A stretch of 64,000 bases of DNA, from positions 23,190,960 through 23,254,959 of the forward strand of contig JAQMRL010000012.1 in assembly GCA_035578175.1 (NCBI GenBank), written 5' to 3'. Below the pieces are notes generated by a model that saw nothing but the letters and a program-made list of their open reading frames with translations, did not search any database and was not told where the DNA came from. Numbering within the stretch: the stretch's first letter is position 1; each line of letters starts with the position of its first letter. Both the position numbers and the translations under genes were made by a program. This document shows, in pieces, positions 44,676 through 55,920 of this stretch. This DNA is from Catonia carolina (lineage: Eukaryota; Arthropoda; Insecta; Hemiptera; Achilidae).

Positions 44676-45648
44676 CACCGTCGACCCCTTTGATTAGGTA
44701 CTGAGCTGCCGGCTGTCAAAACTTTCGACTTAGCGACAGAGAGAACCGCCAATATTTGCGAAAACGGTGGTAGGCCTGTGGAGGTGTACCGACAGAGGCC
44801 TTTGTCGCCAAGGTCGAGACAATAACCGCTCCCTACCACAGAGCTCTCTGCGACTACGTAAAGAGCGCTCCACTGAGCCAGTGAGATTCCATTCTAATCC
44901 ACACAGGAGATTCGATTCCAATCCACTCAGCAGACGAGACATCCACCATCGGCACACGGCTACCGGACTCCAGCGAAGACTCATCGGCGACCCCGCAAGA
45001 GAGAAGGTGATGCATCCACTCGCCGACCCGACACCGTAAGCCGTCGACCGGGACCGTCAACACCCGCTGCTGCGAGCGATGCCCACAGCGGTCCCTCGAC
45101 CGAGCCTTACGCCCACCGGATCCAAGAAGCAGCCATCGGTCACTACTGCGAGGGAAGAAGATGAAGCCTCCGCTGGATGATGACACGCCGTGTCGCCCAG
45201 CTCCTCAACCGCCACAACGATCACGTTCTACATCTCCGATGAAGATCGACCGACTACATCCACGAGATAAAGGAAAATGCTCTGGAACTTGCAGCAGCCG
45301 TCACCGCTGCTCTTCCAGCCGCCGCCGCCGCCGGTCTCCTTTGAGACCAGCACAACGGCCCTTCTCAGGACCAATTCACTAAAGTTTTAACCAGCCCTTT
45401 TCAGGGCCATCAACCTGAGCCACGGCTCTCACCGCAGCCACGCGCTGCCTACACCGGTCTTCTTCGAGACCGGACAACGGTCTTTCTCAGGACCAATTCG
45501 TAAAGGTTTACGTCGGCCCTTTTCAGAACCACGAACCAGCTCTGTCCACCCCTGCGGACACACGTAAACGGTCCTTTTCAGGGCCACTAAAAAGTAAAGC
45601 CACTTAATGTCAACTTGTCACTTAATGTCGCCATCCGGTGATAATATA
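44676..45648 (+). mobile_element. Histone-stem-loop (HSL) element, copy B
   Basis: Starts TCACCGTCGACCCCTTTGAT and ends CCATCCGGTGAT, flanked by AATAT. Collinear with copy C over the first half (shared CATCGGCACACGGCTACC) and with copy A over the stem-loop half. Seven stem-loops at 45333..45348, 45357..45372, 45393..45408, 45456..45471, 45479..45494, 45515..45530 and 45570..45585. The TATA box of copies A and C is mutated here (ACTACGTAAAG near 44853). Open frames in it (e.g. 45161..45382, Arg/Ser-rich) differ between copies and are unlikely to be genes. Confidence 0.7.
45333..45585 (+). promoter_or_regulatory. Array of seven histone-mRNA-type 3' stem-loops
   Basis: 16-nt units such as GGTCCTTTTCAGGGCC and GGCCCTTCTCAGGACC match the histone stem-loop (six-base stem, four-base loop, GGYYYTTYTNARRRCC) and are often followed by ACCA- or AC-type flanks. 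Units 1-3 and 4-6 repeat with a period of about 122 bp. In histone mRNA this hairpin binds SLBP and directs 3' end processing. Whether it does so here is unknown. Confidence 0.7.
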
Positions 45649-45985
45649 AGCGAACACACGTCTAAACAGCCAGCGGTGCACGCCCCTTAGAGCAAGCTCC
45701 CACATACCTACACAGCACGACTGCCCTTCCACGACAATAATACCCAGGAAAGACATAAAGTCTCTTCCCCATTCAGCGCGGTTTCTGAGTGCTGCCACAC
45801 GCTGCCTATGCAACACAGGGGACGAACACTTCTGAGCGGGCGTTCCTGGTGTCCCACGGGGCTCCGCGCCACGGTACAGATAGGCCTACTCCTGTTACAG
45901 TCAGCAGGAGCAGCTGCTGGCTAACCCACACGGGCTAACCCCCTTCCCAACCCATCCACCGCTTTGTGCCGCACATGTATTTGGA
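45649..45985. other. GC-rich segment of unknown nature
   Basis: Much richer in GC than its surroundings. A minus-strand frame at 45622..45816 is open (RNRAEWGRDFMSFLG, WELALRGVHRWLF) but reaches into HSL copy B. I do not recognise it. It may be another repeat or an old coding fragment. Confidence 0.4.
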
Positions 45986-46559
45986 TAAATTCAACTTATA
46001 CTAAATTAAAATTTAAAAAAAGCGAAAACTAGTTTCCATTCTCTACTACACGGAATATTATTATTCTATAGTTATTTAAACTTATTACGACTAATTTTAA
46101 ACTTACTTGAACTAATTAAAACGGTTAGCTCTCAGTTACTTTACCGGACAATACTCGGTTGGATAATACTGGATTCAGTAAGCCAGAAAGCTAAAGAAAA
46201 CTTAGAACAGAGATTTTTTGTTACCCTAATAAAACAAATAAAATGAATAAAAACAATTCAGATCACGGTAATATTACTAATATACACTGATTCAGAACTC
46301 CATTAGTAACATCAAAACTGGTATGCTCCGTCAATGAGTAGTCTGCTTCCACATGTCGTTCATGTTATCATTCTCACTTTCAGCTCATTTGTTATTTTAA
46401 TTCATTGGATAGACACAAACAAATGATATGTTAAAAAAACTTATGTTTCTTTTATATTAATAAGTATTGTTACATTTGTGCAATAGTTATTAGTATTGTT
46501 TCAAAAATAACTTAAATTGACGTTGTTAATATCGTATAATACGACTAATAGTTTATCAT
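45986..46559. other. Unassigned AT-rich DNA
   Basis: No recognised feature. Confidence 0.6.
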
Positions 46560-47480
46560 AAAATTAATATCTTAAAAAAATGATTGGTATTTTTATACAT
46601 GAATACTGTACCTCCACAAGAAAAAGCCTGCTCGTGTAAGATATGGCGTTATTGTAGACCACCACCCTTCTGATATCAAACGATGGACAAAAAAAACTGT
46701 AAACTCCCTGTGACGCGAATGCAGTTTCATAACATTTGTAGCCACTTTTTTAATATTTGCTCATCAATATTAGAAATCTCATGTTCAATGTTCGCCTTTA
46801 AGTGTATGACTATTGGTTTTAAAAAACGACACTTTTTAAATTACCCCACAAGAAATAGTCGTCTTGCGTTAAGATCTGGGGATCTTGGAAGTCACTTTTG
46901 ATATCAGACGATGGCCTAAAAAAAATCCCGTAACATATCTAACGTGTCATTGGCAATATGGTAAGTTACGTTATCCTGCTGGAACCAACATTCTTTTTTT
47001 TCTAAAATCTAACACTGTGAAGATAAGCCTGAGCGATTTTCTGGAAAAGTGAGTAAAATTTTCTTTTAAACCCTCCAGAACTTCCGCAGTTCTCCACTGA
47101 TTACGGATCTATGCTTTTACGACGTTTTACACTCCCAGTCTCATTAATTTTTTTTATAAACGCAAGACTTTCTACCTTATTCAGAACTTTATAAAACGAA
47201 ATCGTTGATAAAATAGAGATGAATGGATACTGAAATAGCACTGGTGCATAAGAACGATATTTCAATGGTTACAAGTTATTAACATTGAATATAGTGTTGC
47301 CAACTGATTTGTGTAAGAATACATGATATAACTATGCTTTACTTCTATCTTCTTAATGTTAATGGTTGAATCCTTTTTGAAACACTCATTACAACACAGT
47401 AACATAATAATAATAACACAACACCGTAAAACCATTCATCAATAAAATTGTCAAAATACTTTTTGATCACTCTGTATAAA
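46560..47480 (-). pseudogene. Tc1/mariner-superfamily transposon remnant T1
   Basis: The minus strand begins at an end like GAGTGTTTCAAAAAGGATTC (about 47366..47387, possibly extending to ACAGAGTGATCAAAAAGT at 47476). It carries a 5' region homologous to T2 at 53200 (TTGGCAACACTATATTCAAT), then after an internal gap the C-terminal transposase motif SPDL-like / DDYFLWGNLK (about 46830..46900) and ANIEHEISNIDEQ-type sequence in a shifted frame. Several stops. Non-functional. Confidence 0.65.
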
Positions 47481-49389
47481 CACTAAATAATAGGAATAAC
47501 CTAAGAGAGTAAAATAAATTGTAGAAGGAGGCGAGAGTAGATTAAAGTCATCTGAACATAAACCAACCATTCCATACTGCTCGACAACAAGCTGATCAAT
47601 ATTGTACTAATTTTATTAAACAAGTTTTCCCTTAGTTTCCTCACTTCTTCCTCCACATTTCCTCCACGTTTCCTCGCCGATTTACACCGCATATAAATTA
47701 CATTTCTACATGAGGAAATCAGTAATCAACAAAGCATCTAACACAATTTGTATCAACACACAAGTTTCTGAGCTTCGCTTATATCTTTCTTTATATACTA
47801 CGATTGTCGTTAAAGAAATTACGTTAATGTAAGATATATTATTACTACGGCGCATCGCGTTAAAAATTTATCGACATCATTGGGATTTATTGGTTTACTC
47901 AGAGGGATGCATTAACTAATAATTTATTTTCTAAAAAATATTTACATGCCGAGTCATTCACGAAGAACAAAATTCTTCGGGAGATGAATTTACTTCAAAT
48001 AATAAGAAAACTTTGATATAAACTTTGGTCTGGAAATGCCTCGTTAGCGAAAGATTTCGGCTCATGCCACGAAATAATTTCGTCATGAAATTTTTTGGGC
48101 GTTAATCAAGAGTAAAAAATAGTGGTTTCTAATGGTTTTTGACCACAAAGCGAGTTAAATAAGTCCCAGAACCATAGCTTCAGTAGTTTTTGAAAATCGG
48201 GAGTAAAACGGGAATTCAGTTATAAAAAATAATTTAATTCTTATTAGAAAATGGAAATATGAAAAAAATTTAGTTGATTTATTTTGAAGATATTTTTGGA
48301 CGTTTACACTGTGTTTTATGTCGTCCTTTAATACTTTGTCATATCTTTTTTTATATTATGTGTTCGTTTGCTTTTGTGTACTGATACACCATGTAATACC
48401 AACACACTCCGTTAAATCTTAATCACAGTATTGGGTAAAAAATATTTGTAATAAACGTTTTTCAGTAAAATTGGTAGTCTATTAATATTTTTGACCTAAA
48501 TAATTTATTATTTTATGGAATAATATGAACGTGCAACTTTGAAGCATATTTTTGAGTTTCAATATTTCACCTCTGTAAATCGAAACCTGCCGGTCCCTTC
48601 TGATTTTAATTAAAGAAGTTTGACTGTAATTACTAGCCTATACACATAATATGATTAATTATTAGACATTGCAATTAAAATATTTACTAAAGCTGAAAAT
48701 ATTATGGAACTGTAAATTGACATAATTTGTTCAGTATTAAAATGGAGTTCCATTCACCCATTGTATATTTGGTGTTTAAAATTATTTTATCATCATCTGT
48801 CAAGGATTAGGTTCAATGGCCTGTTCCTGTATATATCTCTATTTAGGTCTTCGCAAGCCTTGCTTCCTTCTAGGTTTATATTTTCATGTTTCAGTGGCTG
48901 AATAAAAATAATTTTATAACGTTAAAAAAGTACAATTCACAGTAAAATTTCTACATCCTTTGGAATGCAGTCCGAGCCAGCCATAATTTGTATTTTAATT
49001 CTTGCTCATTTAGAAAAGTGCTAGGAATCTTCGATTTTGAACAGAGTATACATTACATTAACACTTCATCTCGTATCCAGCTGTCTTGTACTCGTTAAAG
49101 TCTATCTATTGCCAGGCCATTTTCAAGTTTATTTTTCGGCAAAATAACTTTCAGTATACTTCCAAACCCTAATATTTATCTATGAATTTTCCTTTAAATG
49201 AGTTTACAGTTTTTTAAAAGCCGTGGTGGCCACTTTACCTTTTATTCTTTCGGTATTAGTACTTTATTTACGTCGGCAATCAACCACCCAATCTGGGCTT
49301 CGTTATTACAAAATAAATAAATAAATTTATTCTCGCATAAAATAATATAAATTATTTTATATGACAAGTCAAAATGTTGGGATAAGGAA
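47481..49389. other. Long AT-rich unique-looking stretch
   Basis: About 1.9 kb with no recognised repeat or gene. A minus-strand frame at 47501..47692 (MRCKSARKRGGNVEEEVRKL) is open, but too short to call and lacks clear splice context. Confidence 0.5.
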
Positions 49390-49527
49390 TTGGAAGGTTA
49401 TACTCTTGCACAGAAGACAAAAAGGGGACTCACAAGTTATTCACTTGGAGACTCCAAGAAAAATTGTGCGAAAACCGTGCCCAGACTAAACTCCTGGTTA
49501 AATGCCCACTTATCATGCCCACGTATC

Positions 49528-49570
49528 ATGCCCAGTGTGCATGATATTTTATATCATGCACACTGGGCAT
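49528..49570. repeat. Perfect 19-bp inverted repeat, 5-nt loop
   Basis: ATGCCCAGTGTGCATGATA (49528..49546) and TATCATGCACACTGGGCAT (49552..49570) are exact complements. Just upstream, ATCATGCCCA is repeated twice (about 49511 and 49525). Confidence 0.92.
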
Positions 49571-49665
49571 TTAAATGACTTACATACTAAACGAAACAGC
49601 TTGGTATTCTAAAATGTTGGCAGCTTCTTCCCAAGCTACGTCACACATGTTAGCCCCTATATACG

Positions 49666-50430
49666 AGGTTTGTTCAAAAAATAACGGGAATTTTCGTTCT
49701 TTGAAAAAAATATTTATTTATTCATCTACATTAATATTGTCGCCTTCAAAGTAGTCCCCTTCGCATGCAATACACTTGTGCCAACGCTTTTTCCAATCCT
49801 CGAAACACTTCTGAAACTCGATCTTTGTGATAGCTTTTAGCTCTTTCACCGATTCGCTTTTAATGTCATCTATGCTTGCAAAACGACGGCCTTTTAATGT
49901 TCTCTTTATTTTTGGAAATAGAAAAAAGTCACATGGAGCCATGTCTGGCGAATATGGACTGGGCATCGTTACAGTTTAGTTTTTGGCCAAAATTTCACGA
50001 ACAAGCAATAAAGTGTGAGCAGGTGCATTATCGTGGTGCAAAAGCCATGAATTGTTTTGCCACAAATCCGGGCGTTTTTTCGGATTGCTTCACGCAAGCG
50101 GCGTTGAACTTGTAGGTAGTACTCCTTATTGATAGTTTGACCTTGTGGCAAGAATTCATGATGCACTATGCCATTAAAATCGAAGAACACAGTGAGCATA
50201 ACCTTCACATTCGACCGCACTTGTTGAACCTTTTTCGGTCTTGGCGATCCAGAATGCCTCCACTGGGACGATTGAGCCTTAGTTTCGACATCGTATCCGT
50301 AAACCCATGTTTCGTCACCTGTTATAACACGTTTGAGTAGATCCGCATCGTTGTCGACTTCATTTAGTGACTCCTGAGCAACTTCCATTCGCCGCTGTTT
50401 TTGTTCGAAATTCAACAATTTTGGAACGAT
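49666..50430 (-). mobile_element. Mariner element 2, 5'-truncated
   Basis: The 3' end TATACGAGGTTTGTTCAAAA (plus-strand left border) is a mariner-type terminal repeat. The other end is missing, and LINE sequence begins at about 50440. Confidence 0.8.
49718..50418 (-). pseudogene. Mariner transposase, frameshifted (DD34D type)
   Basis: Read on the minus strand: first catalytic box VITGDETWVYGYDVETK (about 50300), YYLQVQRRLREAIRKNAR, then a one-base loss after 'KNAR' that shifts the frame. The second box HHDNAPAH is present in the new frame (about 50030), then a stop, then YSPDMAPCDFFLFPKIKRT (about 49930) with the third aspartate, ending near 49718. The spacing between the second and third aspartates is one residue short of 34. 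The N-terminal helix-turn-helix region is absent. Not functional, but the catalytic residues themselves are retained, so it is less decayed than the mariner at 40459. Confidence 0.87.
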
Positions 50431-50439
50431 AAAGCCTTG

Positions 50440-50670
50440 GTTTATAACTTAGCCAACCTAGCCTTTTCAAAGTTTGAAACATTTTACTCGAGTCCAAATT
50501 GTCAAATATTTTCTCTAAATCTACAAATGCCATATAAGTAGTTTTATTTTCTTTATCCTTTTCTCAATAATCAATCTCTGAGCCAATATTGCATCTCGAG
50601 TTCCCATTATTCTTCTAAATCAAAACTGGTCATCACCTAACACTTCTTCCACTCGGTGTTAATATTAATA
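50440..50670 (-). pseudogene. LINE reverse transcriptase palm fragment
   Basis: Minus-strand translation gives 'EVLGDDQF', 'RRIMGTRDAILAQRLIIEKRI' and, in a shifted frame, a MAFVDLEK-FD segment that corresponds to RT motif A. Same general type as the remnant at 35735..36790. Truncated on both sides and abutting mariner 2. Confidence 0.65.
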
Positions 50671-51667
50671 TTGAACTGTCTTTTATAATTATTTTAAATA
50701 ATACATGTTCATTTTATTGTTTAATAATTAAATATATATTATGTATAAAAATTTATTTATAGAATAATATTAAATATTAATTACATTATTAATCATTATT
50801 TAAATTTATGAAACATGTGTAATCATTGATGCACCACTACGCATCCCAAAAATACCATGTACTGTTACAGTGTGTGTGATTGTATATGTGTGTATATATT
50901 AAACCTTTTTGTAAAATTATAAAATTGAAGCTCCCTATTTACTGTATATTTTATGATGGTGTGTTAAATACAGAATTTTGTTGATCATATCCAATTTCGT
51001 TACATTTGATTATTAAACAAAGGAGGGATCAATCATTCCCTCACACTTTCAAATAAATTAAATAGCTCACTCTTTCCTCTGTCTCTCTTTAATATACACA
51101 CCCAAATAAACACTTTTACTCTCTCTCTCTCTCCCCCCAGTACTAATCCACTCTCTTAAGCTCCATAAACTTCTCACACCGAACTGTAATTAATTTAATT
51201 AACAAATAACCATTACGCTAATTACACAATAATCTTTCCAATGAAGCGTTTTTTTTCAATTAATCGAGTGTTTATAATTTTTATTTATTTATTTTATCAT
51301 CCTTTATCCATAGAACAGAATTAAATATTCAATGACCCCTCATGCCAAGAAAGTAGTCGTTGAAAATTAGCGATGTCCTTCAGTATGAGTTTACAGCATA
51401 AGACCATTTAATTTAATGCAACCCAAAAGTCATTCAATCCAATTTAACACATCTTCATCCCTTCGACCTCTCCTCTACATAGGTTTCATAAGACCTTCTG
51501 TCCAATCCTCGCTTCCTCCGTCCAGCTGTAACCCATAGCTAAATCTTCTGTGTTAACCGGTCCTTTATTATTCAGAGATGATCGTGCCAAAACACTTTTT
51601 CCATCTTGCCAATGTGTCATAATGCCATTGTCTGGTGTATCATCTGATTTTAAAAATACTTCTCTCG
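50671..51667. other. Unassigned AT-rich DNA
   Basis: No gene seen. A short CT run occurs at 51121..51137. Confidence 0.6.
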
Positions 51668-52238
51668 CCGGATGGCGACATTACGCAGCGTGTGGAAACC
51701 TGAAATGTTTGAGTCCCTGAAAATGGCCGTTTAAGCGGTGGTCGTCTAGTAGGGAATAGTGAGTCGTAGTCGTCGTGGTTGTCGAGGTTGTTAGCGACAC
51801 GGCGTCTCACCATCAAGTGGGACGTCATCTTCTTCCCTCGCTGTAGAGCGTTGATGGCTGCTTCGTCCGGATCCGGTGGGCGTAACGCTTTGTTGGGGGT
51901 CTGTTGCAGGCATCGCTCGCGGCAGCGGGTCGTGTCGGGTCGGTGAGCGGAAGTATTATCTTCTCTATTGCAGGGTCGTCGGTGGGTCTCCATCCGAGTC
52001 TGGTAGCCGTGTGCCGATGGTGAATGTCAGGTCGAAGCTGTAGAGTGAAATAGAATTACGATCGGGCTTAGTGGAGTGTTCTTATATAGTAACCAGAGGG
52101 TCGGTTACTAGCCCTCTGCCGTGCCGACAATGGTCTGCCGCCCCTATCGGAATTATTGTCGGCTTTCCTCTGTCTGTATGTCGCAAGCTTTGTCGGCCTG
52201 GAACACAGTACCCAATCACAGGAGACGACGGTGACACT
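51668..52238 (-). mobile_element. Histone-stem-loop (HSL) element, copy C
   Basis: On the minus strand it begins TGTCACCGTCGTCTCC and ends GTAATGTCGCCATCCGGCGA. It has a TATATAAG box (52081..52088) and the CATCGGCACACGGCTACC block shared with copy B. It lacks stem-loops 1-6; one degenerate loop (GGCCATTTTCAGGGAC, 51713..51728) remains. A minus-strand frame 51640..51993 is open for 117 codons but runs past the element end and is not conserved in copy B, so I do not call it a gene. Confidence 0.65.
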
Positions 52239-52420
52239 CCATTAAAGTAGTCTATTCCATGCTCTGTAATTCCATATGTTTTGCGTCATGAACTTGTGAG
52301 TTACGGACACAACATCAAAAACAGTCAGTGTTGGTGAAATGTTATGCGCTGGAAGTTCAGGAAGCTAATTAGTTTGATTTGTTCTAGAATGTTATAAGAT
52401 TTTGGTAAAATTGTGGTAGT
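52239..52420. other. Unassigned DNA
   Basis: Nothing recognised. Confidence 0.5.
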
Positions 52421-52675
52421 GATGAAGGAGGGTTAGAAGAGGAGGCGGAGAGATGACAGAGAAAAAGTAGAAGGAAAAGGATAAAGCAGGAGGAGTTGCA
52501 GGATGAGGAGAAGAAAGAGAAGAATGAGAAGAGATGGAATGGAGAGGGTGTCAAGAAGGAGGAGAGGGTAAGAAGGAGAAGAAAGGGAGAAGAATGAGGA
52601 TACGATGGAGGAGAAAGAGGAGAAAAAGAGAAGAAGATAGAGTGTCGGAGTAGGAGTAGGAGGAGGAGAACAATG
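52421..52675. repeat. Polypurine tract
   Basis: About 255 bp of GGAGAAGA-type purine sequence on the plus strand. The minus-strand Leu/Ser/Phe-rich open frame is low-complexity. Confidence 0.88.
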
Positions 52676-53199
52676 AAATTCATTTAAATGGCTTCATTGT
52701 ATCTTATACTATAACATTTCTTTTGATATCAAATAAAACAATATTTACGTAAACAACCACATTATTCATGTTAATCACACGCACGTGTGAACACATACAC
52801 ACAGAACAGACATCAATCCAATTAAATACAATTGCAAGACAATTTAAATTTACTGAATTACTTAGTATAAAACATTTTCCTACTCACCCATTTACAATAA
52901 CACAAAGAACATTAAAAAATCAATATTTGCGTAACTCCTAAAAATAGCAATGAAAATAACATTTAAAATAAAACTGTAGTTATGTTTGTAAACAATGTGT
53001 GTTATTTATAAATACGAGCTAATAAAAATAAAAGAATCCAAGATCAAAGTAAATAATTTATTTACACTGTAAAAACTTTTTAAAATATTATTATTGTGAA
53101 GTTGATCATTGAAAGAATTGAATAATTTATCATTTTCCTATAGTAGTTTGTATAAAAATTGGCTTTTTTAAGGACACATTATAAATTCTAATAAAAAAG
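52676..53199. other. Unassigned AT-rich DNA
   Basis: No recognised feature. Confidence 0.6.
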
Positions 53200-54118
53200 T
53201 TGTTTCAAAAAGGACGCAACCGTAACATTAAGAAGGTACAAGTAACGCATAGATCATTTTCATGTTTCCGTACATGTCAGTTGGCAACACTGTATTCAAG
53301 GTTAAGAGCTTGTAATAATTGAAATTTCGTTATTGTGCACCAATCCTTTTCCAGTATCCAATCAACTCTATTGTGTCGACAATGTCGTTTTTTCAAAAAC
53401 GAAATTATGTTAAGTTTTGGACGTATTTCGCTTATAAATCTTACGAATAAGTAAAAGATGAAATCCAATTAATATTTCCTAATTGTCTGTTCCGAATAAG
53501 TCGATAGTCTTGGGTTTGTTAAATAAATTTCCTGACATTGGGGGTGTAAAATATCGCAAAATACCACAGTGGTAATTGTGGAAGTTCTGGAGGATGTAAA
53601 AGAACGTTTTACTCGCTTCCTAGAAAATTGCCCACTACGATATCTTTATAGGCTGGGATTTCACTATAAACGCTTTCAGGGTTACTAGAGTACTAACTTA
53701 TTATATTTGCATGCTTACTACATCGGTTTCGTACACGAACTGCAAGAAGTAGATCATGAAAAACGTTTATCGTACTGTCGTTAGATTAGTTCTTTTTCGA
53801 TGAAAACAGTATTGAGGTCTTGGGTCGTATTTATTTTAGTGATACGGCATGGTTTTACTTAGTGTCGCTACGGTTACAGTCAAAACTGCAAAATATGGAG
53901 CACTAAAAATCCTGAAGTGTTTCACAAACGACCATTACACGCACGTAAAATTCGTGTTTGGTGTTCAATATCTCGGCATAGTGTAATGTAGGGGCTTTAG
54001 TTTTTGACAAATCTGTGGATGGTGTGGTTTACCGCGGCGAGGGCCTGGAAATTACTACGTGCCAGAACCCATCATTACAGTTTCTTAACCCAACGTAGTC
54101 GCTAATGATCAAGCTGTT
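53200..54118 (+). pseudogene. Tc1/mariner-superfamily transposon remnant T2
   Basis: Starts TTGTTTCAAAAAGGACGCAA, a probable terminal repeat, followed by the T1-like TTGGCAACACTGTATTCAAG region. Plus-strand translation from about 53830 gives 'SDTAWFYLVSLRLQSKLQNM' and later VYRGEGLE, a decayed first-aspartate box and following region of an insect DDE transposase. Many stops. The 3' half is lost where an HLE begins at about 54125. Confidence 0.65.
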
Positions 54119-54124
54119 GATGTG

Positions 54125-55036
54125 ACTTGATATAAACAAAAGAACTAACCTCAAAAAAAGTAACGAGTTGTTAATCATGAGCGAATGATACAAAATTAAA
54201 ACCAACCTTATTTTGGCTTAAAAATACGGAAAATCACTCTTTGACGCTAAACTCGTTTCTGCAGAGAAAAATATTCGAAATAAAAGTTTTAGATCTTTTA
54301 ATTTGCTATAAATTTGATTATATACACTTAATCTTAAATTTTAAAAAATCCATTATTTTACAGATTTTCATGGAAAAATCAGAAAATCCCTAATTACCGC
54401 TAAACTAAGCATTAAACAAAGAAATATTAGAATTAAAAGTTGTAGGTTTTAAATTTTATACAACTTTTTTATATACACTTTTACCCTTAAATGCATATGA
54501 AGGCCGCGATCTTAAAAAAAACATTTTTTTCTTTGAGAGCACAGTCTCACTAAGAATTTTAGCAGACATGACGCTTTCCCTATATTGTAGAGCATAAAAA
54601 ATGTAGTAAATTAGGCGATTTTTAAAAAAAACTCGTAGTAGCCGTTTTTGGGAAAATCGCAAAAGACTGAAAAATTACATGAATAAACTAGTACTTCCGG
54701 TTGACCGATTATGATGAAAATGTTCGTATTGGGATCCTTTTGTAGTACCTTACGTAAGTTTTAAGTTTCATTTATGTACGATATTTCGTTCTTGAGATGT
54801 TATGTTCACACACAGACCAATGGCTAAAACCCACTAAGATATCTCGCTTTTCTGTGAAGATAAGATGTCTAGCTTTTCTTTTGTGTGTTTTTTTCTGTGA
54901 AGAATTTCTTTGTAGCATGTTTTTTTGAGTTCAGGGGGGCTCAAAACGTGTATAACCGGTGAAAAATCGATTTCTTAAAATCGACATGTAAACAATACTT
55001 TCCTCTTATAGGCCTATATACATATAGACAAGAAAA
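54125..55036 (-). mobile_element. HLE copy lacking its 3' end
   Basis: Begins inside the AAACAAAAGAACTAACCTC stretch and ends with a good 5' end (AGACAAGAAAAAGTAAAAA). Has a small insertion near 54835..54915 (AGATATCTCGCTTTTC...) and only a short CA remnant. Confidence 0.78.
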
Positions 55037-55039
55037 AGT

Positions 55040-55662
55040 AAAAAAAAACTTAACTTTATTTTAATGACAACTGAATGACGTAAAATGAAAATCAACCTAT
55101 GTAGAACTTAAAAATACGAAAATCACTGATTGACGCCGAACGAAGTGTTGTAGAAACAAAATTAATTAAAGTTGTATGATTTTCCATTGTCTACAACTTC
55201 GATTACATGCCTTTCCACTTTTGCCCTAAATTGCGTTTATTAAGGTTGCAATCTTTAAAAAAAGCACTTTTTACCTCGAAAGTAAAGCCTCCCCAAGTAC
55301 TTTAGCATATATGGCGTAAACGCTCTCTTGTAGAGAATGAAAGTATATTATATGAGGTGATTTTTAAAGAAATTGTAGAAGCCGTTTTTGAGGAAATCGG
55401 AAAAAAGTGGAAAATTTCACGAATAAACTATTACTTCCGGTCCAAACATTTTCATGAAAATATTTGTGTCATGTCCCTTTGTGGTGCCTAATTTAAGTTT
55501 CAAGTTTCAACTTCGTACACTATTCCGTTCTTGAGGTATTTTGTTTACACACAGACCAGTCTCTAAAAACATGTTTTTTTTTGGGTACAAGGGGCTTGAA
55601 AACGTATGTTTCCGTAGAAAACTCGATTTCGAAAAATCGACATGAAAACTATACTTTATTTT
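55040..55662 (-). mobile_element. HLE copy truncated at both ends
   Basis: Same orientation, directly after the previous copy's 5' end. From TTATTTTAATGACAACTGAA through internal units to AAAATCGACATGAAAACTAT. Confidence 0.72.
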
Positions 55663-55816
55663 CTTAAATAATTATATAAAGCAAAATACTATGAAAATTA
55701 AAATGAAGAATTTCTTTGAACATAAAATGTTTATGAAAATGTGCTGAATATTCTTTTATTATTAAAATTTGTGTATTTATTTTTTGGATTTAACGTCTGT
55801 GTGTTATTTACTTTAG

Positions 55817-55918
55817 GGAAACAGGCTTAACGATCAGGAACGTTATTTATTGAGAACATGTCCTTTGATCTTTTACCTCAAAATGTATCTTAAAAGACAT
55901 TTTATTTATAAGGCGTAA
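55817..55918 (+). CDS. Candidate second exon of an unrecognised host gene
   Basis: Preceded by a pyrimidine-rich tract and ACTTTAG. One frame is open for 33 codons from the acceptor (GNRLNDQERYLLRTCPLIFY..., ending HFIYKA) to a TAA at 55916..55918. A strong donor-like AAAG/GTAAGT follows at 55920/55921, so this is either a terminal coding exon with a 3'UTR intron or an internal exon with a premature stop. The reading phase is compatible with the 32518..32606 candidate. It lies in a non-repeat island. Not recognised; moderate to low certainty. Confidence 0.35.
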   Translation, partial: GNRLNDQERYLLRTCPLIFYLKMYLKRHFIYKA

Positions 55919-55920
55919 AG

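Noticed and set aside
45161..45382. Arg/Ser-rich frame resembling a basic nuclear protein, considered as a histone-like gene because of the stem-loops
   Set aside because: No histone fold sequence; the frame differs among copies; a stop interrupts the equivalent region in copy A.
47501..47692. 63-codon minus-strand frame with a charged N-terminus
   Set aside because: Too short, no homologue I recognise, no clear splice or promoter context.
52384..52683. 99-codon minus-strand hydrophobic frame
   Set aside because: Shadow of the polypurine tract.
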